Assembly: GCA_003222035.1 (NCBI GenBank)
Contig: QHUS01000093.1
Location: 1-36,016 of the forward strand
DNA from: Gemmatimonadota bacterium
GTDB taxonomy: Bacteria > Gemmatimonadota > Gemmatimonadetes > Gemmatimonadales > GWC2-71-9
Direction: 5' to 3'
DNA length: 36,016 nucleotides
How positions within the stretch are numbered: position 1 is the stretch's first letter; each line of letters starts with the position of its first letter. Positions 1 through 7,801 of the stretch are shown here, one piece after another. The position numbers were made by a program, and so were the translations under genes. The notes beneath the pieces are model-generated. The model was given only the letters and a program-made list of their open reading frames with translations. It was not told the origin of the DNA and did no database searches.

Positions 1-536
1 GCCAACTCTCCTACGCAGCGCTCGATCCGTGCGTAGACCCGCTCACACACTTCCGGCCCCTGCTCGACGGGGTCCTCGATCGCCCGGGACGTGACGGGCA
101 TGGGATCCAGGTCCCCGAGGTGCAGCACATCTCGCACCGCGCGCCCAAACCGCTCACACACGCTGCGGCGCTGCGCTTCTTCCATCACCACGATCAGGTC
201 GGCGGCGCGTGCCAGGTCCGCTACGAGGAGCTGCGAGCCGTGACCGCGCAGATCGATTCCCCGCCGGGCGGCGGCCGCGATCGCGTGCGGCGGAGGGCAT
301 CGTCCTGGGGCACTGAACCCGGCCGACTCCACCAGCACGGACCCTGACCCCCGGCGGTCGAGCTCGCGTTGCAACAGGGCCGCGGCGAAGGGGCTACGAA
401 ACACGTTGCCGTTGCACACGACCAGCACGCGGGACGGCGGGCGGCGCGCCGCCAGCGCCTCCAGGGCCGCGCGGCGACGAGAGCGGTGCAGCAACTGGTC
501 GGGGACCCGACGCAGGAGTGTCAGCAACTCAGTCAC
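1..536 (-). CDS. Low-molecular-weight protein tyrosine phosphatase (Wzb-like), 3' end outside window
   Basis: Removes phosphate from tyrosine; members of this family in polysaccharide loci reset the BY-kinase that controls chain export. I translated it by hand because it is open at the left edge: 178 residues are visible. The P-loop C-X5-R-S reads CNGNVFRS (Cys41, Arg47, Ser48), preceded by the usual hydrophobic strand RVLVV. A candidate general acid lies in IEDP (Asp154). About 35 residues precede the family's usual N-terminus. The start is GTG at 536, with GGAGGA just upstream; an in-frame stop lies only four codons further up, so the start is well fixed. The gene sits 12 bases after the acyl carrier gene as last visible gene of the operon. 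Its likely partner kinase is the BY-kinase at 23885-26287. Confidence 0.88.
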   Translation of the reverse strand, partial: MTELLTLLRRVPDQLLHRSRRRAALEALAARRPPSRVLVVCNGNVFRSPFAAALLQRELDRRGSGSVLVESAGFSAPGRCPPPHAIAAAARRGIDLRGHGSQLLVADLARAADLIVVMEEAQRRSVCERFGRAVRDVLHLGDLDPMPVTSRAIEDPVEQGPEVCERVYARIERCVGEL

Positions 537-548
537 ACTTCCTCCGCG

Positions 549-845
549 TTACGCCGCGCGAACGCCGTCGGCGTTGCATTTGGCATGGACGAACCGGGCG
601 ATAGCGCCGATCGAGCCCAGGTTCCGTTCCGTGATTTCGTCCTCCGCCACGGTGCACCCGAACTCGCTCTGCAGAAACCCGATCAGCTCCATGACCCCGA
701 TGGAGTCGATCACGCCGCTTCCAAACAGTGGATCGTCGTCCTGTAGCGGCCAGTCGGGACGCATGTAGAGAAAGGTGTCCCGGATGTAGGTCCGTGTCCG
801 GTCCGTGATCGCCGTCAGCGTCAAAGGTGGTGTTGGGTCCCTCAT
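549..845 (-). CDS. Acyl carrier protein
   Basis: Small cytoplasmic carrier that holds an acyl or aminoacyl group on a phosphopantetheine arm. The attachment motif is DSIGVMEL, with Ser48 as the modified residue, set in a four-helix acidic protein of 98 residues, close to the normal 75-100. I chose ATG at 845 because GGAG stands just before it; an in-frame GTG at 854 would add three residues but has no ribosome site. It follows the amidotransferase by 25 bases and precedes the phosphatase by 12, so it is cotranscribed. The AMP-forming ligase across the divergent promoter region is the obvious loading enzyme (inference from context). It is a dedicated carrier rather than the fatty-acid AcpP, judging by sequence and neighbours. 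Confidence 0.9.
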   Translation of the reverse strand: MRDPTPPLTLTAITDRTRTYIRDTFLYMRPDWPLQDDDPLFGSGVIDSIGVMELIGFLQSEFGCTVAEDEITERNLGSIGAIARFVHAKCNADGVRAA

Positions 846-870
846 CGTCTCCACTTTCGAAATCGGCCGT

Positions 871-2838
871 TCAAGCCGCGACAGAAGCAGGCACCGCGGC
901 GGCTTTGACGCCGGCGGTGAGCGCCGCGCTCGCTTGCACGGGCGCGCCCAGAAACTCTCGGTGCCACAGCTCAGTCGATAGAATCGCTACGAGTGCCTGG
1001 CTTTCGCGAAACCCCAGCGCGCGTCCCTCGCGGCACCGCCTCACCAACCCCGCGACCGCCGGCGGATTGAAGATCCCCGTCCGGGCGAGGCTCGCCGGAT
1101 CGAGGAGCGCCTCGACGTACTCCGGCGGCCGGCCATCGAAAAACGCGGGCACGTCCGGCGCTCGGTACGGCTGTTTACGCCGGCCGATCACGGCGGGCGG
1201 CAGCAGGCCCCTCGCCCAGCGACGCAGCACATCCTTCTCGCGCAGGCCGCGCAGCTTGCTGCGCCCCGGCAGCGCCGCCGCGAACTCGAACAGGCGATGG
1301 TCGAGGTACGGCACGCGGAGCTCGATTCCATGAGCCATCGCCATCCGATCGCCTTGCGAGCTGAGGAGATACGGCGAGAGCAGCGTCGTCATCTCGAGGT
1401 AGGTCGCCCGCGCGAGCGGGGACCAGGTCCCAAAGCCATGGGGGAGCCGGCCCCGCAGCTCCGCCAGCGGATCGAATCGGCCCAGGGCCGCCCGGAACTC
1501 CGCCGAGTAAAAGTCCTTGATGCGCGCCGTCAGCAAGAAGCGCGGCAGATGCGAGAACAGCGGATCACCGGGCGCGCCGGCGGCCAGGAAGTAGCGGCGC
1601 CAGAATTCGCCTTTCCGCGCCGCCGGGGCGATGTCCGGATATAACCCGTCCAGCAGCTGCGGCAGTCGCCGCGATTGCGGTCGTTGCCAGCACAACAGGC
1701 GGATGATCGCTTCCTTGAACAGGTCGTATCCGAGGAAGACCTCGTCCGACCCCTCCCCCGACAGGACGACCTTGATGCCGTGCTCGCCCACCAGACCAGA
1801 CAGCAGGTACAGGGGCGCCGGCGCGGTGCGGACGAGGGGAGTTTCGGCGTGTCGGACCACGTCCGGGAATACGCGTGCGATGTCGCCGCTCCCGATCCGC
1901 CGCACCGCATGCTGGCTGCGCACTGCGGCCGCGACGGCTTGCTGGTACATGCTCTCGTCGAGGGCGGGGTCCTCGAACGTCACCGAGAACGTCCGCAACA
2001 CGTGCGGGGAGCAAGCCGCCGCCAGCGCGCACACGATGCTCGAGTCGATGCCGCCACTCAGATAGCCACCGACGGGCACGTCGGCCTGTAGCCGCAGCCG
2101 GACGGCCGAGTGCAACAGCTCGTCGAGCGCTTCGAGGGCATCGGCGGACTCGGACGCGGCCTCCGGATAAGCGAGCGCGTAGTAGCGTCGGATCGTCAGC
2201 CGCCCATCCTGCCAGCGCGCACAGCATCCGGGCTCGAGCGCGCGAATCCCCCGGAAGGGCGTCCGCGGCGGAAGCGACGCCCAGAACGTGAACACCTCGT
2301 CCAATCCCTCGGGGTCGAGTGCTCGCTCCACCTCGCCCGAGGCCAGGAGGGCCTTGACTTCGGATGCGAAGTAGAGATCGCCATCACGCTCGGCGTAATA
2401 CAGCGGCAGGATGCCGAAGCGGTCCCGTGCGAGGAACACGCAGCCCGCGTGGCGGTCGTAGATCGCGAACGCGAACTGCCCGTTCAGACGCTCCAGCATG
2501 CGCTCGCCCCACTGCTCGTAGGCATGCACGAGCACCTCGGTGTCGCTCCGGGTGCGGAACAGATGCCCCCGGGCTTCCAGCTCGCCCCGTAGCGCGAGGT
2601 GGTTGAAGATTTCGCCGTTATAGACCACGAAGACGGTGCCTGTCTCGTTCGCCATCGGCTGCGCCCCGCGCGCCAGGTCGATCACGCTGAGTCGAACGTG
2701 GCTCAGGCCCACGCGCTCGTCGGCGTGCAGGCCGGCCCCATCGGGGCCACGGTGCCGAATTGCGTCCGCCATGCGCTCCAGCCGCTCGGCCGAGACGCCG
2801 CCGGGACCGCGCCGGGCGATGCCGGCCAGGCCGCACAT
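871..2838 (-). CDS. Asparagine synthase-type glutamine amidotransferase (AsnB family)
   Basis: Class II glutamine amidotransferase that makes an amide from a carboxylate by way of an acyl-AMP. Cys2 after the initiator Met (MCGLAGI) is the glutaminase nucleophile. The N-terminal domain carries RHRGPDG, NGEIFNH and RSDTEV. The synthetase domain begins near residue 235 and has the pyrophosphate loop SGGIDSS at 261-267. At 655 residues it is about 100 longer than E. coli AsnB and resembles forms found in polysaccharide and exosortase loci and natural-product clusters. Its ATG overlaps the stop of the upstream NAD-synthase-like gene by one base (TGATG), so translation is probably coupled. The substrate is unknown. 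The neighbouring carrier protein and acyl ligase suggest an amide on a glycan or carrier-bound acid rather than free asparagine (inference). Confidence 0.92.
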   Translation of the reverse strand: MCGLAGIARRGPGGVSAERLERMADAIRHRGPDGAGLHADERVGLSHVRLSVIDLARGAQPMANETGTVFVVYNGEIFNHLALRGELEARGHLFRTRSDTEVLVHAYEQWGERMLERLNGQFAFAIYDRHAGCVFLARDRFGILPLYYAERDGDLYFASEVKALLASGEVERALDPEGLDEVFTFWASLPPRTPFRGIRALEPGCCARWQDGRLTIRRYYALAYPEAASESADALEALDELLHSAVRLRLQADVPVGGYLSGGIDSSIVCALAAACSPHVLRTFSVTFEDPALDESMYQQAVAAAVRSQHAVRRIGSGDIARVFPDVVRHAETPLVRTAPAPLYLLSGLVGEHGIKVVLSGEGSDEVFLGYDLFKEAIIRLLCWQRPQSRRLPQLLDGLYPDIAPAARKGEFWRRYFLAAGAPGDPLFSHLPRFLLTARIKDFYSAEFRAALGRFDPLAELRGRLPHGFGTWSPLARATYLEMTTLLSPYLLSSQGDRMAMAHGIELRVPYLDHRLFEFAAALPGRSKLRGLREKDVLRRWARGLLPPAVIGRRKQPYRAPDVPAFFDGRPPEYVEALLDPASLARTGIFNPPAVAGLVRRCREGRALGFRESQALVAILSTELWHREFLGAPVQASAALTAGVKAAAVPASVAA

Positions 2839-3854
2839 CAGGTCTCACCCTCCCGCCGGGCAGACCCGACCTCGGGCACCGGCTCGAGTAGCAGCGAGCT
2901 GAGGTGGAGGGGTCGCGTGACCCTGCGCTTGTGGTCGATCTCGCGATAGACGTGCTCGATTTGCTCGGCGCGATGCCCCAACTCCGCCGCGACGTCGGCC
3001 GGGCTCCGCCCTTCGTTCCGCGCCTGCAACACCACATCCAGGGTGGCGAGCGGCAGGGAAAAGAAGAACTCCTCCTGCGTTTGGGGGAGCGAATACGTGT
3101 CGGTGGTGGGCGTGCGCGCCCGGATCGCTGCGGGCACGCCGAGCGTCTCGGCCAGCTGATAGACCTGGGTCTTGTACAGATGCGCGATCGGCTTCACGTC
3201 AGCCAGGCCGTCGCCACCCTTCACGAAGAATCCCTGGTCGTACTCCAGCCGGTTGGGCGTGCCGACGACCGCGTAGTTCAGGCGGTCGGCGTGGTAGTAG
3301 GTGCGCATGGTGCGCACCCGTTGTTTGAAGTTCGTTGCGGCCACGATCTCGCGCAGCTCACGAGCGGGCAGGCGGACCTTCCGCACGCCCTGGCCCGGTG
3401 CGGGGGGCTGCACCGCCAGATAACACACGTTGAGCCGATCGGAATCCAATCCGCCACCGTCGAGCACCAGCTTGGAGCGCCACCCCACACCAAAATCGGG
3501 CACGAGGCGACGGACGGCGGCGTCGCGCCGGTCGTAGCATCCGCACGCCTCGAGCATGGCGGTGACGTCCTCCACGACGAATTCGATTCCGAGCCGACCC
3601 GCCCAGTCATGGGCCAGCACGAGACTCTCGGGGTCCGATTCCCGCTCCGGCAGGCCGAGCCCCAAGACGTGACTCGGGCCCACCGCCTGCACGGCAAGTG
3701 CCGCACACACCGTGCTGTCCACACCACCGCTCATCGCGACGACCATCCCGGTACGCCGCAGCGTCTGGCCCACTTTCACCCGCAGCGCGTCGGCGATCCT
3801 GCGCGTCTCGGCCGCCGCATCGAGCTCTAGCCGACTCGCAACTGTGCTGGACAC
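2838..3854 (-). CDS. NAD synthase-like ATP pyrophosphatase (NadE family, divergent)
   Basis: Belongs to the N-type ATP pyrophosphatases, which activate a carboxylate as an acyl-AMP and amidate it with ammonia. In 338 residues I see the P-loop SGGVDST (42-48), KGGDGLADVKPIAHLYKTQV near 212-231 matching the NadE segment around its conserved GD and LYKTQ, and GTPNRLE where NadE has TGNKSE. The usual tail motif with GQTDE is replaced by LPQTQEE (256-262), and an extra segment rich in C and D (104-150) is present. The longer open frame to 4469 runs through the opposite gene and its promoter; I set the start at GTG 3854, with AGGAG upstream and the SGGVDST loop at a normal distance. First gene of the operon, overlapping the amidotransferase. 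It may be a housekeeping NadE or a cluster-specific amidase partner; context favours the latter. Confidence 0.82.
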   Translation of the reverse strand: MSSTVASRLELDAAAETRRIADALRVKVGQTLRRTGMVVAMSGGVDSTVCAALAVQAVGPSHVLGLGLPERESDPESLVLAHDWAGRLGIEFVVEDVTAMLEACGCYDRRDAAVRRLVPDFGVGWRSKLVLDGGGLDSDRLNVCYLAVQPPAPGQGVRKVRLPARELREIVAATNFKQRVRTMRTYYHADRLNYAVVGTPNRLEYDQGFFVKGGDGLADVKPIAHLYKTQVYQLAETLGVPAAIRARTPTTDTYSLPQTQEEFFFSLPLATLDVVLQARNEGRSPADVAAELGHRAEQIEHVYREIDHKRRVTRPLHLSSLLLEPVPEVGSARREGET

Positions 3855-4091
3855 TCCCCCACTCGCTCCTGGCTGTGAGACCTGTGCCGTGCCCTCCTCC
3901 TCGGCAGTGGCCACGCAAGGTTCGAGCCCTGAGAGTGGCTTCGGGAAACGGGAAGGCGAACCCGCGCGCGGACGATGCTGTCGCGTCTGCGCAACGCTCG
4001 CGGGCGGCGGCGCCCGTATCGTCGCCCCCCGAGACCGCGATTGGTATGCTTGTTGCCACCGGGCGACAGCGTGATCCGGCGGGAAGGCGCG
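3855..4091. promoter_or_regulatory. Divergent intergenic region between the amidation operon and the acyl ligase
   Basis: About 240 bases separate the two divergent start codons, so both promoters must lie here. The plus-strand ligase has GGAAGG before its ATG, and the minus-strand operon has AGGAG before its GTG. TATGCT at about 4046 could be a -10 box for the ligase, but I see no matching -35 box. Open frames crossing this stretch have no recognisable protein content. Confidence 0.35.
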
Positions 4092-5630
4092 ATGTCGATT
4101 GATCTCACAACAAGGGGTGCAGCGACGCCCAACGCGGCGCACCTGTTGTGGGACAGCGCCGAGCGCCACAGTGACCGCCTGGCCATCGTGGAGCGCGACA
4201 GCACCGTCCGTTACACCACGCTGCGCGACCGCGCCGCGGCGTTCGCCACGGGGCTCTGGGCCGCCGGCGTCGAGGCCAACGACCGCGTCGCCCTCTTGCT
4301 CGAGCGGGGATGGGACGCGGCGGCGGCGTTCTTCGGAACCCTCGCAGCGGGGGCCATCGCGGTGGTCGTGAGCGATACACTGCGGCCGCGCCAGATCGAG
4401 CACATGCTCGCCCACTCCGGCGCGCGCTGTCTCGTGACAACGGCCGATCTGCTCGCGCGGCAACCGCACCGGCTTTCCACCGACGCCACGATCCTCGACG
4501 CGGGCGCCATTCGCTCGAGTGGCAGCTCGCTCGTACCGGTCCCGCGGCTTGGGAGCGACATCGCCCAGATCGTCTACACCTCAGGATCCACCGGTCTGCC
4601 GAAGGGCGTCATGGTGAGTCACGCGAATCTCTGGGCCGTGACGGATGCGGTCATCGGCTATCTCGAGGTCACCGACGTGGATCGCATCGCGAGCCTCCTG
4701 CCCTTCAGCTTCGTGTACGGGATAGGACAGTTGCTATGCGCCGTTGGCGCCGGGGCCGCGCTCGTCGTCGAGCGATCCCCGCTCCCGCAGCAGATGATCG
4801 AAACTGTGCGGGCGCAGGGCGTCACAGTGCTGGGAGCCGTGCCGTCGCTCTGGAACCGGCTGCTGCGCCTTCCCGCTTTCGTCAATGCTCCGCTCCCGGC
4901 GCTCCGGGTCATGACCAACGCCGGCGGCCACCTCCCGCCGCACGCCGTAGCATCGTTGCGCCGCGCCCAGCCGGACGCGCGCTTGTACCTGATGTACGGC
5001 CTGACCGAAGCGGTGCGCTGCACGTACCTCCCACCCGAGGAGCTGGACCGCAGGCCCGACTCGATGGGTCGTGCCATCCCCGGCGGCGAGACGTACGTGC
5101 TGCAGGAGGATGGTACGCTGGCGCCCCCCGGCGAGATCGGCGAGCTGGTATACCGTGGGCCAACGGTCACCCTGGGCTACTGGAAGGATCCCGAGCTCAC
5201 CGCGCGCGTGTTTCGCCCCCACCCGCTGCGCCCGACCGGCACGGCGGACGCCGAGCGCGTCGTGTACTCGGGGGACCTGGTCCGCCGCGACGCGGAGGGG
5301 TTCCTCTACTTCGTGGGGCGGAAGGATCGAATCATCAAGACCATGGGATACCGGGTGGGACCGGACGAGATTCTGGGCGTCTTGTACGCCTCGGGCGAGA
5401 TCGCCGACGCGGTGGTCGTAGGCGAGCCGGACGAGGAGCGCGGGGAGCGCATCGTCGCGCACGTCGTGATCGCCGGCGGTGGGTCGCTCGAGCGCCTCCA
5501 GGCACATTGCGGCCGTGAGCTCCCCCGCTATATGCAGCCCGCGCGCATCGAAGTGCGCGACGCGCTCCCACTCCTGCCGAATGGCAAGCACGACTTGGCA
5601 GCCGTGCGGGCACTCTCGGGACGCGTCTGA
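4092..5630 (+). CDS. AMP-forming acyl-CoA/acyl-ACP ligase (ANL superfamily)
   Basis: Activates a carboxylic acid as acyl-AMP and passes it to a thiol, either CoA or a carrier protein. The 512 residues show the core motifs in order: YTSGSTGLPKG (162-172), MYGLTEA (301-307), YSGDL with the ribose-binding Asp395, the hinge GRKDRIIK (409-416) and the C-terminal PNGK with catalytic Lys499. The ATG at 4092 has GGAAGG upstream; an in-frame extension to 3975 lacks family residues. It is transcribed away from the operon that encodes the carrier protein. The same trio (ligase, carrier, AsnB-type amidotransferase) is known from exosortase-associated exopolysaccharide loci, but I find no exosortase in the window. 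The substrate acid cannot be told from sequence. Confidence 0.92.
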   Translation: MSIDLTTRGAATPNAAHLLWDSAERHSDRLAIVERDSTVRYTTLRDRAAAFATGLWAAGVEANDRVALLLERGWDAAAAFFGTLAAGAIAVVVSDTLRPRQIEHMLAHSGARCLVTTADLLARQPHRLSTDATILDAGAIRSSGSSLVPVPRLGSDIAQIVYTSGSTGLPKGVMVSHANLWAVTDAVIGYLEVTDVDRIASLLPFSFVYGIGQLLCAVGAGAALVVERSPLPQQMIETVRAQGVTVLGAVPSLWNRLLRLPAFVNAPLPALRVMTNAGGHLPPHAVASLRRAQPDARLYLMYGLTEAVRCTYLPPEELDRRPDSMGRAIPGGETYVLQEDGTLAPPGEIGELVYRGPTVTLGYWKDPELTARVFRPHPLRPTGTADAERVVYSGDLVRRDAEGFLYFVGRKDRIIKTMGYRVGPDEILGVLYASGEIADAVVVGEPDEERGERIVAHVVIAGGGSLERLQAHCGRELPRYMQPARIEVRDALPLLPNGKHDLAAVRALSGRV

Positions 5631-5642
5631 GGACCCTGCGCC

Positions 5643-6650
5643 CTATCGGTCGCAGTCCAAACTCGTGATCTCCCACAGGTGCGCCGAGCGCAGCACGGCG
5701 TCACCGGCGGGGCTCAGTGCAATCGCCACGATCGACGCGGCGGTATCGCGCGGAACAAAGCCGGCGCGGCGGAGTTCGCCGGCAAACAACGATTCCGCGA
5801 GCGTCCAAACCTGCAGCCGCGTACATCCCCGAGCGCGGAGCGCCGCGACGAGATCGGGGGTCAGTTCGGCCAGCCCCTCTCGGGGATCCCGGCGGACGGT
5901 CAGGAGAGTTGCCACGCCCTCGATATCGGGGCCGCGCACCAGCAGCGCCGCCGCCGAGGCACGCGCGTCCCCGTTCCGTTGGAGCGTGAACCACCTGTCT
6001 GAGGGCGCAGGATAGCCTTCCAGGCGCGTCGCGTACCGCTCAGCACCGTGGTAGGGCCTCAGACGCGGCGAGTCGCCCGCCGGCGCTTCGAAACGGGTGG
6101 CCGGGACGTCCCCGGCTGGACAGGCTACCAGAGCTCTGCGCTGGCTCCACCTCACGACCCCGACCCCGGCATGCACGAGGCGTAGCCCGCGATCGAGGAT
6201 CCAGCGCCGGTCGCCGATTGGCAGGACGTATCGTGCCAGCTTCCCGACCGTCGCGAAACCGCACATGTCCATGACCGCCTTCGCCTGCTCGTTGGGATCG
6301 GTGTAGACGAAGTCCATGTCACGGCGGGCCCGCAGGTCCTCTGTCGCACGCTTGAACAGCGCACGGGCGGGGAAGAAACTACGGTAGGAGGTCGCGACGA
6401 GCGCGTTCATCATGAGGCCGCCGACCACCTCGCGCTCGCCGAACCGGAACCGATGCGGGAAACATGCGACGTGCATCACGACCTGGCCGGCATGATCCCG
6501 TCCGATCCAGCTGGCGCCGCCCGCCCGCACCCCCAGCCCGTACGCCCGGTCAAAGAACGCCGGGAACTCAGGCCGCTCGTGGGTTACGAACAGCGTCTTG
6601 ATCTCTTGGGCGTGCTCGAGCGGATTCACCGCAGTGATCGTGAACGACAT
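5643..6650 (-). CDS. GNAT-fold acyltransferase-like protein
   Basis: A 335-residue protein that looks like a two-lobed GNAT-fold acyltransferase. The N-terminal half (1-150) has a strand-helix pattern and FVYTDPNEQAKAVMDMCGF, resembling the Y/N...F..VG ending of an acetyltransferase domain. The C-terminal half (about 200-320) has a second lobe with LQVWTLAESLFAGELRRAGF, also GNAT-like. I cannot name the substrate. It converges on the acyl ligase with 12 bases between stops. GGAGG lies 14 bases before the ATG, farther than usual, but no alternative start exists in frame. Context suggests acylation or aminoacylation of an amino sugar or a carrier-bound intermediate (inference). Confidence 0.7.
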   Translation of the reverse strand: MSFTITAVNPLEHAQEIKTLFVTHERPEFPAFFDRAYGLGVRAGGASWIGRDHAGQVVMHVACFPHRFRFGEREVVGGLMMNALVATSYRSFFPARALFKRATEDLRARRDMDFVYTDPNEQAKAVMDMCGFATVGKLARYVLPIGDRRWILDRGLRLVHAGVGVVRWSQRRALVACPAGDVPATRFEAPAGDSPRLRPYHGAERYATRLEGYPAPSDRWFTLQRNGDARASAAALLVRGPDIEGVATLLTVRRDPREGLAELTPDLVAALRARGCTRLQVWTLAESLFAGELRRAGFVPRDTAASIVAIALSPAGDAVLRSAHLWEITSLDCDR

Positions 6651-6801
6651 AGGACACGACTGAACCTCCGCGAGCGCCGTGCCATGCGTGTGTGCTCACC
6701 GCGCCGTGCGCCGGCGAGGCACCTGTGGTCCGCGCGCCACAATCCGCGCGAGCGTTCGGTGAGCCCCGCCGCTGGCCGGATTCCTGCAATGGCCCCGGTA
6801 C

Positions 6802-7788
6802 ATGCGATACTTGGTCACGGGTGGCGCGGGATTCATCGGGTCTCACCTGGTCGAGCAGCTGGTCGCCGCCGGGCAGGACGTCGTGATCCTGGACGACCTG
6901 TCCTCCGGCCGGCGGGCGAACCTGGCCGCGGTGCGGCGGCGGGTGAGCTTCATCCGTGGCACGGTCACCGACCTGAACGTTTGCCGTCGGGCTGTGGCGG
7001 GGGCCGATTACGTGCTGCACCAAGCCGCCGTGACGTCGGTCCAACGCTCGGTCGACGAGCCGCTCCTCGCCCACCAGGTCAACGCGACCGGGACTCTGAA
7101 TGTGCTGCTCGCGGCGCGTGATGCGCGCGTCCGCCGCGTCGTCTACGCCGGGTCCACCTCCGCCTATGGGAACGCGGCGACGCTACCCAACTCCGAGGAG
7201 CACGTCACCCGACCGCTCTCGCCGTATGCCGCCTCGAAGCTCGCGGGTGAGGAGTACTGTCGGGCGTTCCACGGGGCGTACGGGCTCGAGACCGTCGTCC
7301 TGCGGTACTTCAACGTGTTCGGTCCGCGCCAGGATCCGAACTCGCCGTACGCCGCCGTCGTGCCGCGGTTCATCTCCGCGGCGCTGCAGGGGGAGCCGCC
7401 CCTGATTTACGGCGACGGCTCGCAGACGCGCGATTTCGTGCACGTCGCGAACGTGGTTCACGCGAATCTGCTCGCCGCCCGCGCCACGCCCGCCGTACGC
7501 ATCGCCGGCCAGGTGTTCAACGTCGGGAGCGGCCAGCGCGTGAGCGTCAACGACCTCTGGGACCGGATCCGGGACCTCGCGGGCGTGCCCGTGCTGCCGA
7601 AGTACGTCGAGGGGCAACCGGGCGAGGTGCGCGACTCCCTCGCCGCGATCGACAAGGCGCGCGACCTGATGGGATACGCGCCGGTCGTGGACTTCGAACA
7701 AGGGCTGCGGCACACCGTCGCATACTATCGCGAGCAGCGCAAGGATCAGCGGCGCCGGCGGGCGCGGGCAGCGGCGCGCGCGGCGTGA
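6802..7788 (+). CDS. NAD-dependent nucleotide-sugar epimerase (GalE/WbpP-like extended SDR)
   Basis: Interconverts UDP-hexoses or UDP-N-acetylhexosamines at C4 by transient oxidation with bound NAD. It has the Rossmann motif GGAGFIG (7-13), the substrate Ser in AGSTSAYG (116-123), catalytic Tyr142 and Lys146 in YAASK, and RYFNVFGPRQDP followed by the nucleotide-binding GDGSQTRDFVHV. The 328-residue length is normal. The sequence resembles WbpP/WbgU-type UDP-GlcNAc 4-epimerases more than galactose-pathway GalE, but specificity needs a structure-based check. It stands alone on the plus strand, divergent from the GNAT gene and convergent with the kinase (13 bases between stops). It probably supplies a sugar nucleotide to the polysaccharide locus. 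Confidence 0.88.
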   Translation: MRYLVTGGAGFIGSHLVEQLVAAGQDVVILDDLSSGRRANLAAVRRRVSFIRGTVTDLNVCRRAVAGADYVLHQAAVTSVQRSVDEPLLAHQVNATGTLNVLLAARDARVRRVVYAGSTSAYGNAATLPNSEEHVTRPLSPYAASKLAGEEYCRAFHGAYGLETVVLRYFNVFGPRQDPNSPYAAVVPRFISAALQGEPPLIYGDGSQTRDFVHVANVVHANLLAARATPAVRIAGQVFNVGSGQRVSVNDLWDRIRDLAGVPVLPKYVEGQPGEVRDSLAAIDKARDLMGYAPVVDFEQGLRHTVAYYREQRKDQRRRRARAAARAA

Positions 7789-7801
7789 CCTCCGCGCGGC
7801 G

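Noticed and set aside
3855-4469. N-terminal extension of the NAD-synthase-like gene
   Set aside because: It runs antisense to the start of the acyl ligase and its promoter region; the extra residues match nothing and the family start fits GTG 3854.
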